A stretch of 64,000 nucleotides of DNA from Microbacterium murale (GTDB lineage Bacteria; Actinomycetota; Actinomycetes; Actinomycetales; Microbacteriaceae): NCBI RefSeq assembly GCF_030815955.1, contig NZ_JAUSXK010000001.1:3534001-3598000 (forward strand). The letters run 5' to 3'. Below are positions 44,918 to 53,868 of the stretch, one piece after another (within the stretch, counting starts at the first letter, position 1; each line of letters opens with the position of its first letter). The translations under genes and the position numbers were made by a program. The notes under the pieces were generated by a model. It had not been told where the DNA came from and did not search any database. It saw only the letters and a program-made list of their open reading frames with translations.

Positions 44918-45401
44918 TCACCGCGCGACGGCGATGACTTCGCCTCCGGTGACCGCGCGTAGGATCTCGAACGTGAGCGGCATGACCGTGTGCGGGTGGA
45001 CCGGCCGCAGCCCAGATCTCTTCGTGGGCTGCCAGCGTCTTATCGATGAAGGTCCGAAGCGGCGCAGGGTGGCCGACGGGCGCTACGCCGCCGATCGCCT
45101 GACCGGTGGCCGCTCGAACGACGGATGCCGGTGCCATCGCCACTTCCTCGGCGCCGATTCTCTCGCGCAGCACTTCGAAGTCGACGCGGTGCCCACCACT
45201 CGTCATTACGAGGACGGGAGCACCATCTGCGACGAGCACCAAGCTGTTGGCGATGGCGGCGACATCGCAACCGATCGCGGCGGCGGCAGCAGCGGCTGTG
45301 CGTGCGGAATCCGGGAGCACACGAATAGCCGCATTCACCCCTGCGGCCTCGAGATGCTGCGTGACGATGATGCTGCGCGCGGGAAGGGACGTCTCAGGCA
45401 T
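44918..45401 (-). pseudogene. YbaK/EbsC family prolyl-tRNA deacylase, frameshifted
   Basis: N-terminal about 135 residues are a clear YbaK-type aminoacyl-tRNA deacylase (TAAAAAAAIGCDVAAIANSL; GGHRVDFEVLRERIGAEE; IGGVAPVGHPAPLRTFID). After HEEIWAAAGPP the frame turns to His/Arg-rich junk. Removing one C from the CCC in CCACCCGC (minus strand, about 44994-44997) restores HTVMPLTFEILRAVTGGEVI and a stop at 44918-44920, giving 160 aa. The span is 3n+1. TACCGT lies 6 nt before the ATG. Confidence 0.85.
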
Positions 45402-45407
45402 GGGCCA

Positions 45408-45413
45408 ACGGTA
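45408..45413 (-). promoter_or_regulatory. -10 hexamer, leaderless promoter of ybaK-like gene
   Basis: TACCGT, 6 nt before the ATG at 45401. Confidence 0.5.
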
Positions 45414-45438
45414 CCGAATTCGCCGCGCAGGATGCGGA

Positions 45439-46671
45439 TCAGCCGGCGTCGCCGACCGTGATCGCCTCAGCATCCTCGATCACAGCATCCGACGGCTCAT
45501 CGTCGATGTGGGCGAGAATCTTGCGACCGAGGAAGATGGTCAGGGTCGCCACCAGTACGGATGCCGCGGCGAACAGGTAGGGCACGGTCGAGTTGAACGC
45601 GTGCCACAGCAGCGCGGCGACAGGCGGGGCGATCGCGCCGCCGATGAAGCGCACGGCAGAGTATGCCGAAGAGGCGACCGAGCGCGGCAGGTCGGTGGCC
45701 TCCATCACGGCTTCGGTGAGCACGGTGTTCATGACACCGAGCAGCAGTCCGCCGACGATGATGCAGGTGACGAGTGCGGGGGCGATCTCGGCCACGAAAC
45801 CCGCGATGATCAGGTCGAGTGCGAGCAGCGGCAGCACCGTCATGATGACCGTCGTGCGGCGCATCCGCCGCATCATCCACGGGGCGACCCAGACGCTTGT
45901 GATCGCCAGCGCGACGCCCCAGCCGAAGAACGTGAAGCCGATCCCCATCGCGCCGAATCCGAGCGGAAACGGAGAGAACGCCAGCAGCACGAAGAAGCCG
46001 ATGTTGTAGAACAGCGCGGTGATGGCGAGGATCGCCAGAGCCGGTCGCCTCAGTGCTTTGAACGGTGCGGAGAACGGCACGGGCGCGCGCTTCTCCTTTG
46101 GTCCTCGCAACAGCGTGAGGATCGCGATGAAAGCGATGGCCATGAGCGTGACGACGCCGAAGAACGGGCCGCGCCAACTGACTTCGCCCAGCAGTCCGCC
46201 GAGGAGCGGACCGATCGCGATGCCCAGGCCGAGGGCGGCTTCGTACAGCACGATGGCCGCACCGCTTCCACCGGTGGCCGATCCCACGATGGTCGCAAGT
46301 GCGGTGGAGATGAACAGGGCGTTGCCCAGCCCCCACCCGGCGCGGAAGCCGATGATCGCATCCACGCTGCCGCTCAACGCGCATGCCAGCGCGAAGGCGA
46401 CGATGAGTGCGAGTCCGATCATCAGCGTCGCCTTCGCGCCGATGCGGCTCGAGATCCAGCTGGTGAACAGCATCCCGATGCCGGTCACCAGCAGGTAGCT
46501 CGTGAAGAGGAGTTCGGTCTGGGTCGGGCTCGCCTGCAGCGAGTCGGCGATCGCGGGCAGGATCGGGTCGACGAGTCCGATGCCCATGAAGGCGACGACA
46601 CTGGCGAATGCCACGGCCCAGACCTGGGCGGGCTGCTTCCAGATGGATGCGGTCGGGGTGGTGCCGTTCAC
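45439..46671 (-). CDS. MFS drug/metabolite transporter
   Basis: 410 aa, about 12 membrane helices, DHA1-like. Helix 1-2 region AVAFASVVAFMGIGLVDPIL and the loop SSRIGAKATLMIGLAL (motif A-like) are seen, with LYEAALGLGIAIGPLLGGLL as motif C-like segment. GTG 46671 overlaps the MarR stop (GTGA), so the pump is co-expressed with its presumed regulator. Likely an exporter of the MarR ligand (inference). Confidence 0.86.
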   Translation of the reverse strand: MNGTTPTASIWKQPAQVWAVAFASVVAFMGIGLVDPILPAIADSLQASPTQTELLFTSYLLVTGIGMLFTSWISSRIGAKATLMIGLALIVAFALACALSGSVDAIIGFRAGWGLGNALFISTALATIVGSATGGSGAAIVLYEAALGLGIAIGPLLGGLLGEVSWRGPFFGVVTLMAIAFIAILTLLRGPKEKRAPVPFSAPFKALRRPALAILAITALFYNIGFFVLLAFSPFPLGFGAMGIGFTFFGWGVALAITSVWVAPWMMRRMRRTTVIMTVLPLLALDLIIAGFVAEIAPALVTCIIVGGLLLGVMNTVLTEAVMEATDLPRSVASSAYSAVRFIGGAIAPPVAALLWHAFNSTVPYLFAAASVLVATLTIFLGRKILAHIDDEPSDAVIEDAEAITVGDAG

Positions 46672-47111
46672 TCGGTGGCTCCTGTCGATGGCAGATGTTC
46701 GTTGCTGTGGGCGGCGAGGATCTCGGCCGCGCGGGTGAGTGTCGCCCAATCGACGACATCCAGATCGTCGAAGTGAGGCGCGAGCGTGACGCGGAACTCT
46801 TCGCGCCACGTCCGGAGGGAGGCGAGTCCGTCGTCCGTGATGTGCACGACCGTCGCTCGAGAGTCATCTGCGTCGGGGGAGCGCGTCACGAGTCCAGCTC
46901 GATCGAGATCACCGAGCAGGCGGGTCATCCCGGGCTGCGTCGTGCGCGCGGCCGCGGCGAGAGCGCCGACACGCAGACCGCTTTCGCGTTCGAGGAGGCT
47001 GAGTACTCGCCATTGGGCTGAGGGTGCCTCGTTCTGTGCCTGCTGTGCCGCGATGCGGGCAAGCGCGTGTGCGGAGAGCACGATCGAGGGAATGATCTCA
47101 TCGCGATTCAT
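46668..47111 (-). CDS. MarR family transcriptional regulator
   Basis: 147 aa winged-helix: SAQWRVLSLLERESGLRVGALAAAARTTQPGMTRLLGDLDRAGLV is the DNA-binding core, with the wing SPDADDSRATVVHITDDG. First gene of the marR-MFS operon. The ATG (47111) follows TATACT by 7 nt and overlaps a perfect palindrome, so the repressor probably controls its own leaderless transcript. Confidence 0.9.
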   Translation of the reverse strand: MNRDEIIPSIVLSAHALARIAAQQAQNEAPSAQWRVLSLLERESGLRVGALAAAARTTQPGMTRLLGDLDRAGLVTRSPDADDSRATVVHITDDGLASLRTWREEFRVTLAPHFDDLDVVDWATLTRAAEILAAHSNEHLPSTGATE

Positions 47112-47138
47112 ACCAACAAGTATATACCAGTTGGTATG
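47109..47138. promoter_or_regulatory. Palindromic MarR operator over the marR promoter
   Basis: CATACCAAC (47109-47117) and GTTGGTATG (47130-47138) are exact inverted arms. Inside the right part, ATACCA-GT-TGGTAT (47124-47137) is a second perfect palindrome. The marR -10 hexamer TATACT and ATG lie within this element. Confidence 0.75.
47119..47124 (-). promoter_or_regulatory. -10 hexamer, leaderless promoter of marR-MFS operon
   Basis: TATACT, 7 nt before the ATG at 47111. Confidence 0.6.
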
Positions 47139-47164
47139 CAAGGCGTCGCCGGGCGCGGAAGTCC

Positions 47165-47950
47165 TCAGCGCCGGGCGCTTGCGATACGCGACGAGAGCTG
47201 GTGAGCGTGCGCCAGCAGGATGCGCCCGAGGTGCGCGATGCGGTCGGGGCCGAATCGGAACTCCACGCCCGTGAGGCTCAGTGCCCACTCCGGGCGTCCG
47301 GCGCGATCGAAGACGGCGGCCCCCATTCCCCAGCTGCCTTCGACTATGAGCCCCGGGTTGATCGCGTAGCCGCGCTCCTTGGTGTCGGCGAGTCTGGAAC
47401 GCAGCGGCTTCACCGCGTGCGTTCGACCCCAGCGCTCGCCGAGCTCCGGATGCCGATCCAAGTAAGCATCCACATCGTGGTCAGGCAGAAAGGACAGGAT
47501 CGCGAGCCCAGCGCTCGCGACGCCGAGTGGGAATCGCACTCCTTCGCTGAGCACGAAGGAACGGATCGGAAACGAGCCCTCTTCTCGCAGCAGGCATACG
47601 GTCTCATCTGCGCGGCGCACCGACAGGAACGCGCTCTCCTCGGTCTTCACAGCGAGCGAGCGCACGATGTCGCGCGCAAGCGCGGTGATGTCGTATCGGG
47701 CCGCAGCCACAGATCCCATGAGGAAGAGCTCTGGTCCCGGCATCCACTTCGCCGTCTCATCATCGCGATCGACCAGCCCCTCCGCGCGCAGCGCGCTGAG
47801 AAGACGATGAGCGGTGGATCGTGACAGATCGGCGGACTGCGCGAGTTCGTTCAGGTTCGCGCCGTGTTCGCCGCTCGCCGTCACGAGCCGCAGCAGGCTC
47901 GCAGCGCGCGCGACGGCCTGCGCTCCGGGGACTGTGCGAGAGGTGTTCAT
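47165..47950 (-). CDS. IclR family transcriptional regulator
   Basis: 261 aa. N-terminal winged helix (AASLLRLVTASGEHGANLNELAQSADLSRSTAHRLLSALRAEGLV) and the C-terminal IclR effector domain (RRADETVCLLREEG; LPLGVASAGLAIL-like FPLGVASAGLAIL; ALSLTGVEFRFGPDRI). Divergent from the CoA-transferase/thiolase operon, which it likely controls; the effector may be a keto acid. TAGCGT 7 nt before the ATG suggests a leaderless mRNA. Confidence 0.9.
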   Translation of the reverse strand: MNTSRTVPGAQAVARAASLLRLVTASGEHGANLNELAQSADLSRSTAHRLLSALRAEGLVDRDDETAKWMPGPELFLMGSVAAARYDITALARDIVRSLAVKTEESAFLSVRRADETVCLLREEGSFPIRSFVLSEGVRFPLGVASAGLAILSFLPDHDVDAYLDRHPELGERWGRTHAVKPLRSRLADTKERGYAINPGLIVEGSWGMGAAVFDRAGRPEWALSLTGVEFRFGPDRIAHLGRILLAHAHQLSSRIASARR

Positions 47951-47951
47951 A

Positions 47952-47982
47952 ATGTGGACGCTATCGAGACAAACGCCCACAT
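47952..47982. promoter_or_regulatory. Imperfect palindrome, candidate IclR operator
   Basis: ATGTGGACG (47952-47960) and CGCCCACAT (47974-47982), 9-bp arms with one mismatch and a 13-nt spacer, in the intergenic region between iclR and the CoA-transferase gene. It overlaps the iclR -10 hexamer TAGCGT. Confidence 0.55.
47958..47963 (-). promoter_or_regulatory. -10 hexamer, leaderless promoter of iclR
   Basis: TAGCGT, 7 nt before the ATG at 47950. Confidence 0.5.
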
Positions 47983-48054
47983 CGCAAGATCCCGCTTCGA
48001 TTCCGCTCGGGACAGGCGGATGCTGGAAGAAGACCTCACACGAAGGAGTGCTGC

Positions 48055-48873
48055 GTGATCGACAAGCAATGGGCATCAGCGGTGGAAGCCGTCGCAGACA
48101 TCCAGGACGGTGCATCTCTTGCGGTCGGAGGGTTCGGCCTCTCCGGCAACCCGATCGCCCTCATCGAGGCGCTGCTAGCGCAGGGCACGACCGACCTCAG
48201 TATCGTCAGCAACAACTGCGGCGTCGACGATTGGGGTCTCGGAGTGCTGTTGAACGCGCAGCGCATCCGCAAGATGACGTCGTCCTACGTCGGCGAGAAC
48301 AAGGAGTTCGAGCGCCAGTTCCTCTCCGGTGAGCTCGAACTCGAACTCACACCGCAGGGCACACTCGCCGAGAAACTGCGCGCCGGCGGGTCTGGCGTCG
48401 CGGCGTTCTTCACCCAGACGGGCGTGGGCACCCAAGTCGCCGAGGGCGGACTGCCGCGACGATACAACGCGGACGGTTCCATCGCTGTGGCGTCTCCTGC
48501 GAAAGATGTGCGCGTGTTCGAGGTGAACGGCACTCCCAAGGAGTTCGTCCTCGAAGAAGCCATCACGACCGACTTCGCCCTCGTGCATGCGATCGCCGGC
48601 GATCGGCATGGCAACCTGGTCTTCAACAAGGTCGCACGAAACTTCAACCCTCTCGCAGCCATGGCGGGTCGGGTGTGCATCGCCCAGGTCGAGCAGTTGG
48701 TCGAACCTGGTGAGATCGACCCCGATCGTGTGCACCTCCCCGGCGTGTTCGTGCACCGCGTCGTTGAAGTGGGAACCGGCATCGAGAAGCGCATCGAGCG
48801 CCGCACCGTCACCGCGAGCAGTGCTTCCACGAGCAGTGTCGCGACGACCGGCAGCGGACAGGAAGGATCCTGA
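48055..48873 (+). CDS. 3-oxoacid CoA-transferase subunit A
   Basis: 272-aa alpha subunit of a family-I CoA transferase. N-terminal [18 protein letters not shown] is the CoA-binding GGFGxxGxP motif, and [21 protein letters not shown] is typical. Adds CoA to acetoacetate or 3-oxoadipate from succinyl-CoA. GTG start with AAGGAG 7 nt upstream. Its tail is Ser/Thr-rich. Together with subunit B and thiolase it forms an operon under the IclR gene. Confidence 0.92.
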   Translation: MIDKQWASAVEAVADIQDGASLAVGGFGLSGNPIALIEALLAQGTTDLSIVSNNCGVDDWGLGVLLNAQRIRKMTSSYVGENKEFERQFLSGELELELTPQGTLAEKLRAGGSGVAAFFTQTGVGTQVAEGGLPRRYNADGSIAVASPAKDVRVFEVNGTPKEFVLEEAITTDFALVHAIAGDRHGNLVFNKVARNFNPLAAMAGRVCIAQVEQLVEPGEIDPDRVHLPGVFVHRVVEVGTGIEKRIERRTVTASSASTSSVATTGSGQEGS

Positions 48874-48874
48874 C

Positions 48875-49528
48875 ATGGCACTCACCCGCGAGCAGATGGC
48901 CGCGCGAGCCGCCGCCGAACTCACAGACGGCTCGTACGTGAACCTCGGCATCGGCCTGCCCACCCTCGTTCCCAACTACGTGCCGGACGGCGTCACCGTC
49001 GTACTGCAGTCCGAGAACGGCATCCTCGGCGTCGGTCCCTATCCGACCGAGGAGAACGTCGATCCCGACCTGATCAACGCCGGCAAGGAAACAGTCACGA
49101 CGTTGCCTGGAACGGCATTCTTCGACTCCGCGACGAGTTTCGGCATGATCCGAGCCGGAAAGATCGATGCCGCGATCCTCGGAGCCATGCAGGTCTCCGC
49201 CACGGGCGATCTCGCGAACTGGATGATCCCCGGGAAGATGGTCAAGGGCCCCGGCGGTGCGATGGATCTCGTCCACGGCGCGGGTCGCCTCATCATCCTG
49301 ATGGAGCATGTCGCGAAGGACGGCTCGGCGAAGATCGTCAACGAGTGCTCGCTGCCGTTGACCGGCAGGGGAGTGGCGCATCGGATCATCACCGACCTCG
49401 CAGTGATCGACGTCACGGACGCCGGGCTCGTCCTGGTCGAGACGGCGCCCGGGGTGAGCGTGCAGGAGGTCGTCGATGCCACCGAGCCCCCATTGATCAT
49501 CTCGGACGACCTCAAGGAGCACTCATGA
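48875..49528 (+). CDS. 3-oxoacid CoA-transferase subunit B
   Basis: 217 aa. The catalytic Glu lies in [12 protein letters not shown] (SENGxxG motif), with [15 protein letters not shown] at the start. Pairs with subunit A; 1-nt spacing. The following thiolase overlaps by ATGA. The subunits alone do not separate acetoacetate (ScoAB) from 3-oxoadipate (PcaIJ) enzymes. Confidence 0.93.
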   Translation: MALTREQMAARAAAELTDGSYVNLGIGLPTLVPNYVPDGVTVVLQSENGILGVGPYPTEENVDPDLINAGKETVTTLPGTAFFDSATSFGMIRAGKIDAAILGAMQVSATGDLANWMIPGKMVKGPGGAMDLVHGAGRLIILMEHVAKDGSAKIVNECSLPLTGRGVAHRIITDLAVIDVTDAGLVLVETAPGVSVQEVVDATEPPLIISDDLKEHS

Positions 49529-50703
49529 CCGACATCGTCATCGTCGCAGCGGCCCGTACCCCGCAGGGGCGGCTCAAGGGGCAGCTGGCATCGTTCACTG
49601 CGCCGCAGCTCGGAGCGTTCGCGATCAAGGGCGCACTGGCTCAGGCCGCGATAGACCCATCGGCGATCGACGCCGTGATCGTCGGACAGGTGCTCGCCGC
49701 CGGCTCCGGTCAGAATGCCGCGCGCCAGGCCGCCATCGGCGCCGGCATCGGGTGGGACGTTCCTGCGCACTCGGTCAACAAGGTCTGCCTGTCTGGACTG
49801 ACGGCCATCATCGACGCCGCGCGCATGATCCGCACCGGCGATGCCACGACCGTCGTGGCTGCGGGCATGGAGTCGATGACGCGCGCGCCGCACATGCTCA
49901 TGGGCTCACGCGACGGCTGGACGTACGGCAGCGTCGAGGTGCTCGACCACATGGCCTTCGACGGGCTGACCGACGCCTACGACAAGGAGAGCATGGGCGC
50001 GTCGACCGAGCGTCACAACGAGCGCTATGAGCTCACGCGCGAGGCGCAGGACGCCGTCGCTGCTGCCTCGCATCAGCGTGCGGCCGCGGCAACCGACGCT
50101 GGGGTGTTCGACGCAGAGATCGTGCACGTCGAGGTTCCGCAGCGCAAGGGCGATCCGATCCTCGTGACGAAGGACGAGGGCATCCGGCCGGACACCACCG
50201 TCGAGACGCTCGGAAAGCTGCGGGCGGCGTTCGCCGAGGGAGGCTCGATCACCGCCGGCAACTCCTCGCAGATCTCCGATGGCGCTTCGGCCGTCGTCGT
50301 GACCACACGTGAGAACGCCGAGGCGCAGGGGTGGCCGGTGCTGGTGACCGTTGGCGCAAGCGGTCAGACAGCTGGGCCGGACAACTCGCTGCAGGCGCAG
50401 CCGGCTCGTGCGATCGAGCGCGCACTCGAGAAGCAGGGCCTCACCGCGGCCGATCTCGATCTCGTGGAGATCAACGAGGCATTCGGCGCCGTGGTCGCGC
50501 GCTCCACGACCGAGCTGGGGATATCCGACGAGGTCGTGAACATCCACGGCGGCGGTATCGCCATCGGGCATCCGATCGGGGCGTCCGGCAACCGGCTCGT
50601 CGTGCATATGGCCCACGAACTCGCACGCCGTGGCACCGGCACTGCTGCTGTCGGTCTGTGCGGCGGCGGCGGCCAGGGCGAGGCACTGATCCTCACACGC
50701 TGA
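49525..50703 (+). CDS. Acetyl-CoA acetyltransferase (thiolase)
   Basis: 392 aa. Active-site Cys88 in [11 protein letters not shown], catalytic His in [14 protein letters not shown] and second Cys in [11 protein letters not shown]. The IAIGHPIG form resembles acetoacetyl-CoA thiolases more than PcaF-type 3-oxoadipyl-CoA thiolases (which usually have IALGHPLG). This suggests acetoacetate or ketone-body catabolism: acetoacetate to acetoacetyl-CoA by the transferase, then to two acetyl-CoA. The substrate is not proven. Confidence 0.9.
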   Translation: MTDIVIVAAARTPQGRLKGQLASFTAPQLGAFAIKGALAQAAIDPSAIDAVIVGQVLAAGSGQNAARQAAIGAGIGWDVPAHSVNKVCLSGLTAIIDAARMIRTGDATTVVAAGMESMTRAPHMLMGSRDGWTYGSVEVLDHMAFDGLTDAYDKESMGASTERHNERYELTREAQDAVAAASHQRAAAATDAGVFDAEIVHVEVPQRKGDPILVTKDEGIRPDTTVETLGKLRAAFAEGGSITAGNSSQISDGASAVVVTTRENAEAQGWPVLVTVGASGQTAGPDNSLQAQPARAIERALEKQGLTAADLDLVEINEAFGAVVARSTTELGISDEVVNIHGGGIAIGHPIGASGNRLVVHMAHELARRGTGTAAVGLCGGGGQGEALILTR

Positions 50704-50729
50704 TCACGCGTGTTCCGGAACGTGGAGGG

Positions 50730-51011
50730 TCAGCGCTTCTGAGCGGCCTTCAGCTGCTTCTCGAGCTGCTTGGATTCCTTCTTCATCCGCTTCGACTGCA
50801 CTTTGGCCAGCGGTGAGTCAGTCGCGACCTCGATACCGCGTTCGTCGCGGTGCATATCGATCGCGGCACCGATCGCAAGGGCGAGGCTGATGCCCCAGCT
50901 CAGCCACGCGAGCACCGCACGCCAGGTGATCGGCGTCTCACGCGTGCCGCGGATCAAAGAAATGCCGGTGGAGATCGCTCCGAATAGTCCAGTGCTGAAG
51001 ACGTAGCGCAT
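50730..51011 (-). CDS. Small membrane protein with basic coiled tail
   Basis: 93 aa with two membrane segments (STGLFGAISTGISLI and VLAWLSWGISLALAIGAAI) and a charged C-terminal coil (SPLAKVQSKRMKKESKQLEK...). Function unknown. ATG 51011 has TAGGTT 6 nt upstream, supporting a real leaderless gene. It is convergent with the thiolase. Confidence 0.7.
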   Translation of the reverse strand: MRYVFSTGLFGAISTGISLIRGTRETPITWRAVLAWLSWGISLALAIGAAIDMHRDERGIEVATDSPLAKVQSKRMKKESKQLEKQLKAAQKR

Positions 51012-51017
51012 ACCTTC

Positions 51018-51023
51018 AACCTA
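51018..51023 (-). promoter_or_regulatory. -10 hexamer, leaderless promoter of small membrane protein gene
   Basis: TAGGTT, 6 nt before the ATG at 51011. Confidence 0.5.
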
Positions 51024-51144
51024 CCCGCAGAAGCGTAGAATGGAGTAGGCGCTTCGGCGCCAGAAGCTGTGTATCTACCGGCCGCCGGCACTCCGACGGA
51101 CAGCGGCGGCACCGGATCCCCGCGTCCTCTGGCGCGTGAGAGTC

Positions 51145-52380
51145 ATGACCAAGACACACATCGTCAGCCGGACGAACCTGCTCCGCGAAGCCGGTCTGGC
51201 GTACTTCATCGTCGCGTTCATCGCACGATTGCCCTTCGCGATGATGGTCGTCGGCGTCCTCACCGTCGCGGTCTCAGCACGAGGATCGCTGTCGCTCGGT
51301 GGGCTCACATCCGCAGCGGTCGGACTCGGCACGGCGTGCTTCGGGCCACTGCTCGGCGCGGCGGCCGACCGCTTCGGGCAGCGCGTCGTGCTGTTGACCC
51401 TCGCGATCGCCAACGCGACGACGCTCGTCGTCTTCACCGTCGTCGTCTACGGGGTCGCCGCTGATCCGTTCGTGCTGCTGGCGGCATTCGGCATCGGCGC
51501 CACCGCACCGCAGGTCGCCCCGATGTCGCGATCCCGTCTGGTCGCGATCATCGATGAGCGGATGCCGGAATCCGTTCGCGCCCGCACGCTCTCGGGAACC
51601 ATGGCCTACGAGTCCGCCGCGGATGAGACCGTGTTCGTGTTCGGCCCGTTCCTCGTCGGGGTGCTTGCTTCCCTGATCGCGCCATGGGCGCCACTCGTCA
51701 TCGCCGCAGCGCTCACGGTGCTCTTCGTCGGTGCATTCGCACTCCACCCCAGCGGCAGCCACATCTCCCGTGACCGTGATGCGGATGGGCGCGCGACGTC
51801 GAGAGCGGCCGAACTATTCCGAGCGGATCTGCTCGTCGTCGTCATCGGCATCCTCGGCGTCGGGATCTTCTTCGGCACGATGCTCACCTCATTGACCTCG
51901 TTCATGGCCGACCGCGGAGCACCGGAACAGGCGGGATTGCTCTACGGCGTCATGGGCGTGGGATCGGCGATTCTCGCGCTCGGCGTGGCCTGGTTGCCAC
52001 CCCGGTTCTCCTTGCGTGCGCGCTGGCTGGTGTTCTCCGGAACACTCCTGCTCGGCTCGTTGCTGCTCGGCTTCGTCGACACGACGATCGGCATGACGGC
52101 GGCGTTGGCGATCATGGGCGTCGGCATCGGCCCGACGCTCGTGACCCAGTACAGTTTCGGTGCGGCGCGCAGCCCGCGCGGCCGATCCGCCACGGTCATG
52201 ACGATGCTGGGTTCCGGCGTGATCCTCGGACAGTCGCTCGGCGCTGCTGTGACGGGCGAGGTCGCCGAGTCGATCGGCACGTCAGGGGCGCTGATGCTGC
52301 CGGTGATCGCCGCGGCGATCACCTTCGCCACGGGCATCCTGAACTGGTTCCTCAGCCATGGGCGGCCTCGCAGTCGATAG
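51145..52380 (+). CDS. MFS transporter
   Basis: 411 aa, about 12 helices. The N-terminal part (YFIVAFIARLPFAMMVVGVL; GPLLGAAADRFGQRVVLLTL with motif A) is MFS-like, and the domain centre carries a cytoplasmic loop. No specific substrate signature. ATG 51145 is chosen; GTG 51136 is an alternative. otsA follows 36 nt after but has its own ribosome site. Confidence 0.83.
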   Translation: MTKTHIVSRTNLLREAGLAYFIVAFIARLPFAMMVVGVLTVAVSARGSLSLGGLTSAAVGLGTACFGPLLGAAADRFGQRVVLLTLAIANATTLVVFTVVVYGVAADPFVLLAAFGIGATAPQVAPMSRSRLVAIIDERMPESVRARTLSGTMAYESAADETVFVFGPFLVGVLASLIAPWAPLVIAAALTVLFVGAFALHPSGSHISRDRDADGRATSRAAELFRADLLVVVIGILGVGIFFGTMLTSLTSFMADRGAPEQAGLLYGVMGVGSAILALGVAWLPPRFSLRARWLVFSGTLLLGSLLLGFVDTTIGMTAALAIMGVGIGPTLVTQYSFGAARSPRGRSATVMTMLGSGVILGQSLGAAVTGEVAESIGTSGALMLPVIAAAITFATGILNWFLSHGRPRSR

Positions 52381-52416
52381 CCTGGGGGAAACTGACCGCC
52401 GACGTGAGGAGTCCCC

Positions 52417-53829
52417 ATGACCACCGCAGATTTCGTCGTCGTCGCGAACCGCCTTCCTGTCGACCGTGTGGTGAGCGCCGACGGTGAGGAGACGTGGCGA
52501 ACGTCACCCGGTGGTCTCGTGGCGGCGCTCGAGCCCGTCATGAAGCAGGTCGACGGAGCATGGGTGGGATGGGCGGGGCAAGCGGATCTCGAACTCGAAC
52601 CGTTCACCGCGAACGATATCCGGCTGATCCCGATCAAGTTGAGTGCTCAGGAGGTCGCCGAGTACTACGAAGGCTTCGCCAACGACACGATCTGGCCGCT
52701 TTATCACGATGTCATCGCACCGCCGCAGTTCCATCGCGAGTGGTGGGACGCATACGTCTCCGTCAACCGGCGGTTCGCCGAGGCTGCGGCTGCGGCGGTC
52801 GCGGAGGACGGCACGGTGTGGGTGCACGACTACCAGCTGCAGCTCGTGCCTGAGATGGTGCGCGCGCTCCGCCCCGACGTCACGATCGGCTACTTCCATC
52901 ACATCCCGTTCCCCATGCATGGCCTGTATGCCCAGCTCCCATGGCGTGACCAGGTACTGCGGGGGCTGCTCGGCGCCGATGTGGTCGGATTCCAGCGCGT
53001 TCAGGACGCGACGTACTTCCTGGCTGCGGTGCGTCGGCGACTGAAGTACGAGGTGAAATCCACGACGGTCGCGGTGCCTGGTGAGAATGGCGACCGCACT
53101 GTCATCTCGAAGGCGTTCCCGATCTCGATCGATACTGCGCCGTATCTCGAGCTCGCTGCCAGGCCAGAGGTCCAGGCGCGCGCGCTCGAGATCCGCGAGA
53201 GCCTGGGAAATCCGAAGCGCATTCTGCTCGGTGTCGACCGCCTCGACTACACCAAGGGCATCCGGCATCGGATCAAGGCCTACGGCGAGCTTCTCGCTGC
53301 GGGGCGGTTGAACGTCGAGGAGGTCACCCTCATCCAGGTGGCGAGTCCGAGCCGCGAGCGCGTGGATGCGTACATCAACCTGCGTGACGAGATCGAACTC
53401 GCCGTCAGCCGGATCAACGGCGATACCGACACCATGGAGCACACGGCGATCCGCTACCTGCACCAGGGCTATCCCCGCGAAGAGATGGTCGCCCTCTATC
53501 TCGCGGCCGATGTGATGCTGGTCACCGCCCTCCGCGACGGTATGAATCTCGTCGCCAAGGAGTATGTCGCGTCGCGCACGGACAATCGTGGTGTGCTCGT
53601 GCTGAGCGAATTCACCGGTGCTGCGGATGAACTGCGGCAGGCCGTTCGGGTCAACCCGCACGACATCGAGGATCTGAAGGACGCGATCATGACGGCGGTC
53701 GAGATGACGCCAGGGGAGCAGGGCAAGCGGATGCGTTCGCTGCGCCGCCGCGTTCTCGAGCATGACGTCCTCGCATGGTCGACCTCGTTCCTGGAGGCGC
53801 TGTCCGCCGCCCGTTCCTCGCGACCGTGA
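52417..53829 (+). CDS. otsA: Trehalose-6-phosphate synthase OtsA
   Basis: 470-aa GT20 enzyme joining UDP- (or ADP-) glucose to glucose-6-phosphate. Conserved features: VVANRLPVDR, WVHDYQLQLVPEMVR, LLGVDRLDYTKGIRHR and the donor-site DGMNLVAKEYVASR. Ribosome site GAGGAG. With otsB 39 nt downstream it makes trehalose, an osmoprotectant and mycolate-type precursor in actinobacteria. Confidence 0.95.
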   Translation: MTTADFVVVANRLPVDRVVSADGEETWRTSPGGLVAALEPVMKQVDGAWVGWAGQADLELEPFTANDIRLIPIKLSAQEVAEYYEGFANDTIWPLYHDVIAPPQFHREWWDAYVSVNRRFAEAAAAAVAEDGTVWVHDYQLQLVPEMVRALRPDVTIGYFHHIPFPMHGLYAQLPWRDQVLRGLLGADVVGFQRVQDATYFLAAVRRRLKYEVKSTTVAVPGENGDRTVISKAFPISIDTAPYLELAARPEVQARALEIRESLGNPKRILLGVDRLDYTKGIRHRIKAYGELLAAGRLNVEEVTLIQVASPSRERVDAYINLRDEIELAVSRINGDTDTMEHTAIRYLHQGYPREEMVALYLAADVMLVTALRDGMNLVAKEYVASRTDNRGVLVLSEFTGAADELRQAVRVNPHDIEDLKDAIMTAVEMTPGEQGKRMRSLRRRVLEHDVLAWSTSFLEALSAARSSRP

Positions 53830-53836
53830 GAAGCTG

Positions 53837-53855
53837 GTCGGGACCCGATCCCGAC
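53837..53855 (+). terminator. Intercistronic hairpin between otsA and otsB
   Basis: GTCGGGA / TCCCGAC, 7-bp stem with loop CCCGA. Not followed by a T-run, so likely an RNA-stability element rather than a terminator. Confidence 0.35.
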
Positions 53856-53868
53856 GAGGAGGCACGCT

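Noticed and set aside
45106..46776. 556-aa open frame antisense to the MFS and MarR genes
   Set aside because: Composition is Asp/Glu/Arg/His-rich with no domain; the minus-strand genes have membrane and HTH signatures.
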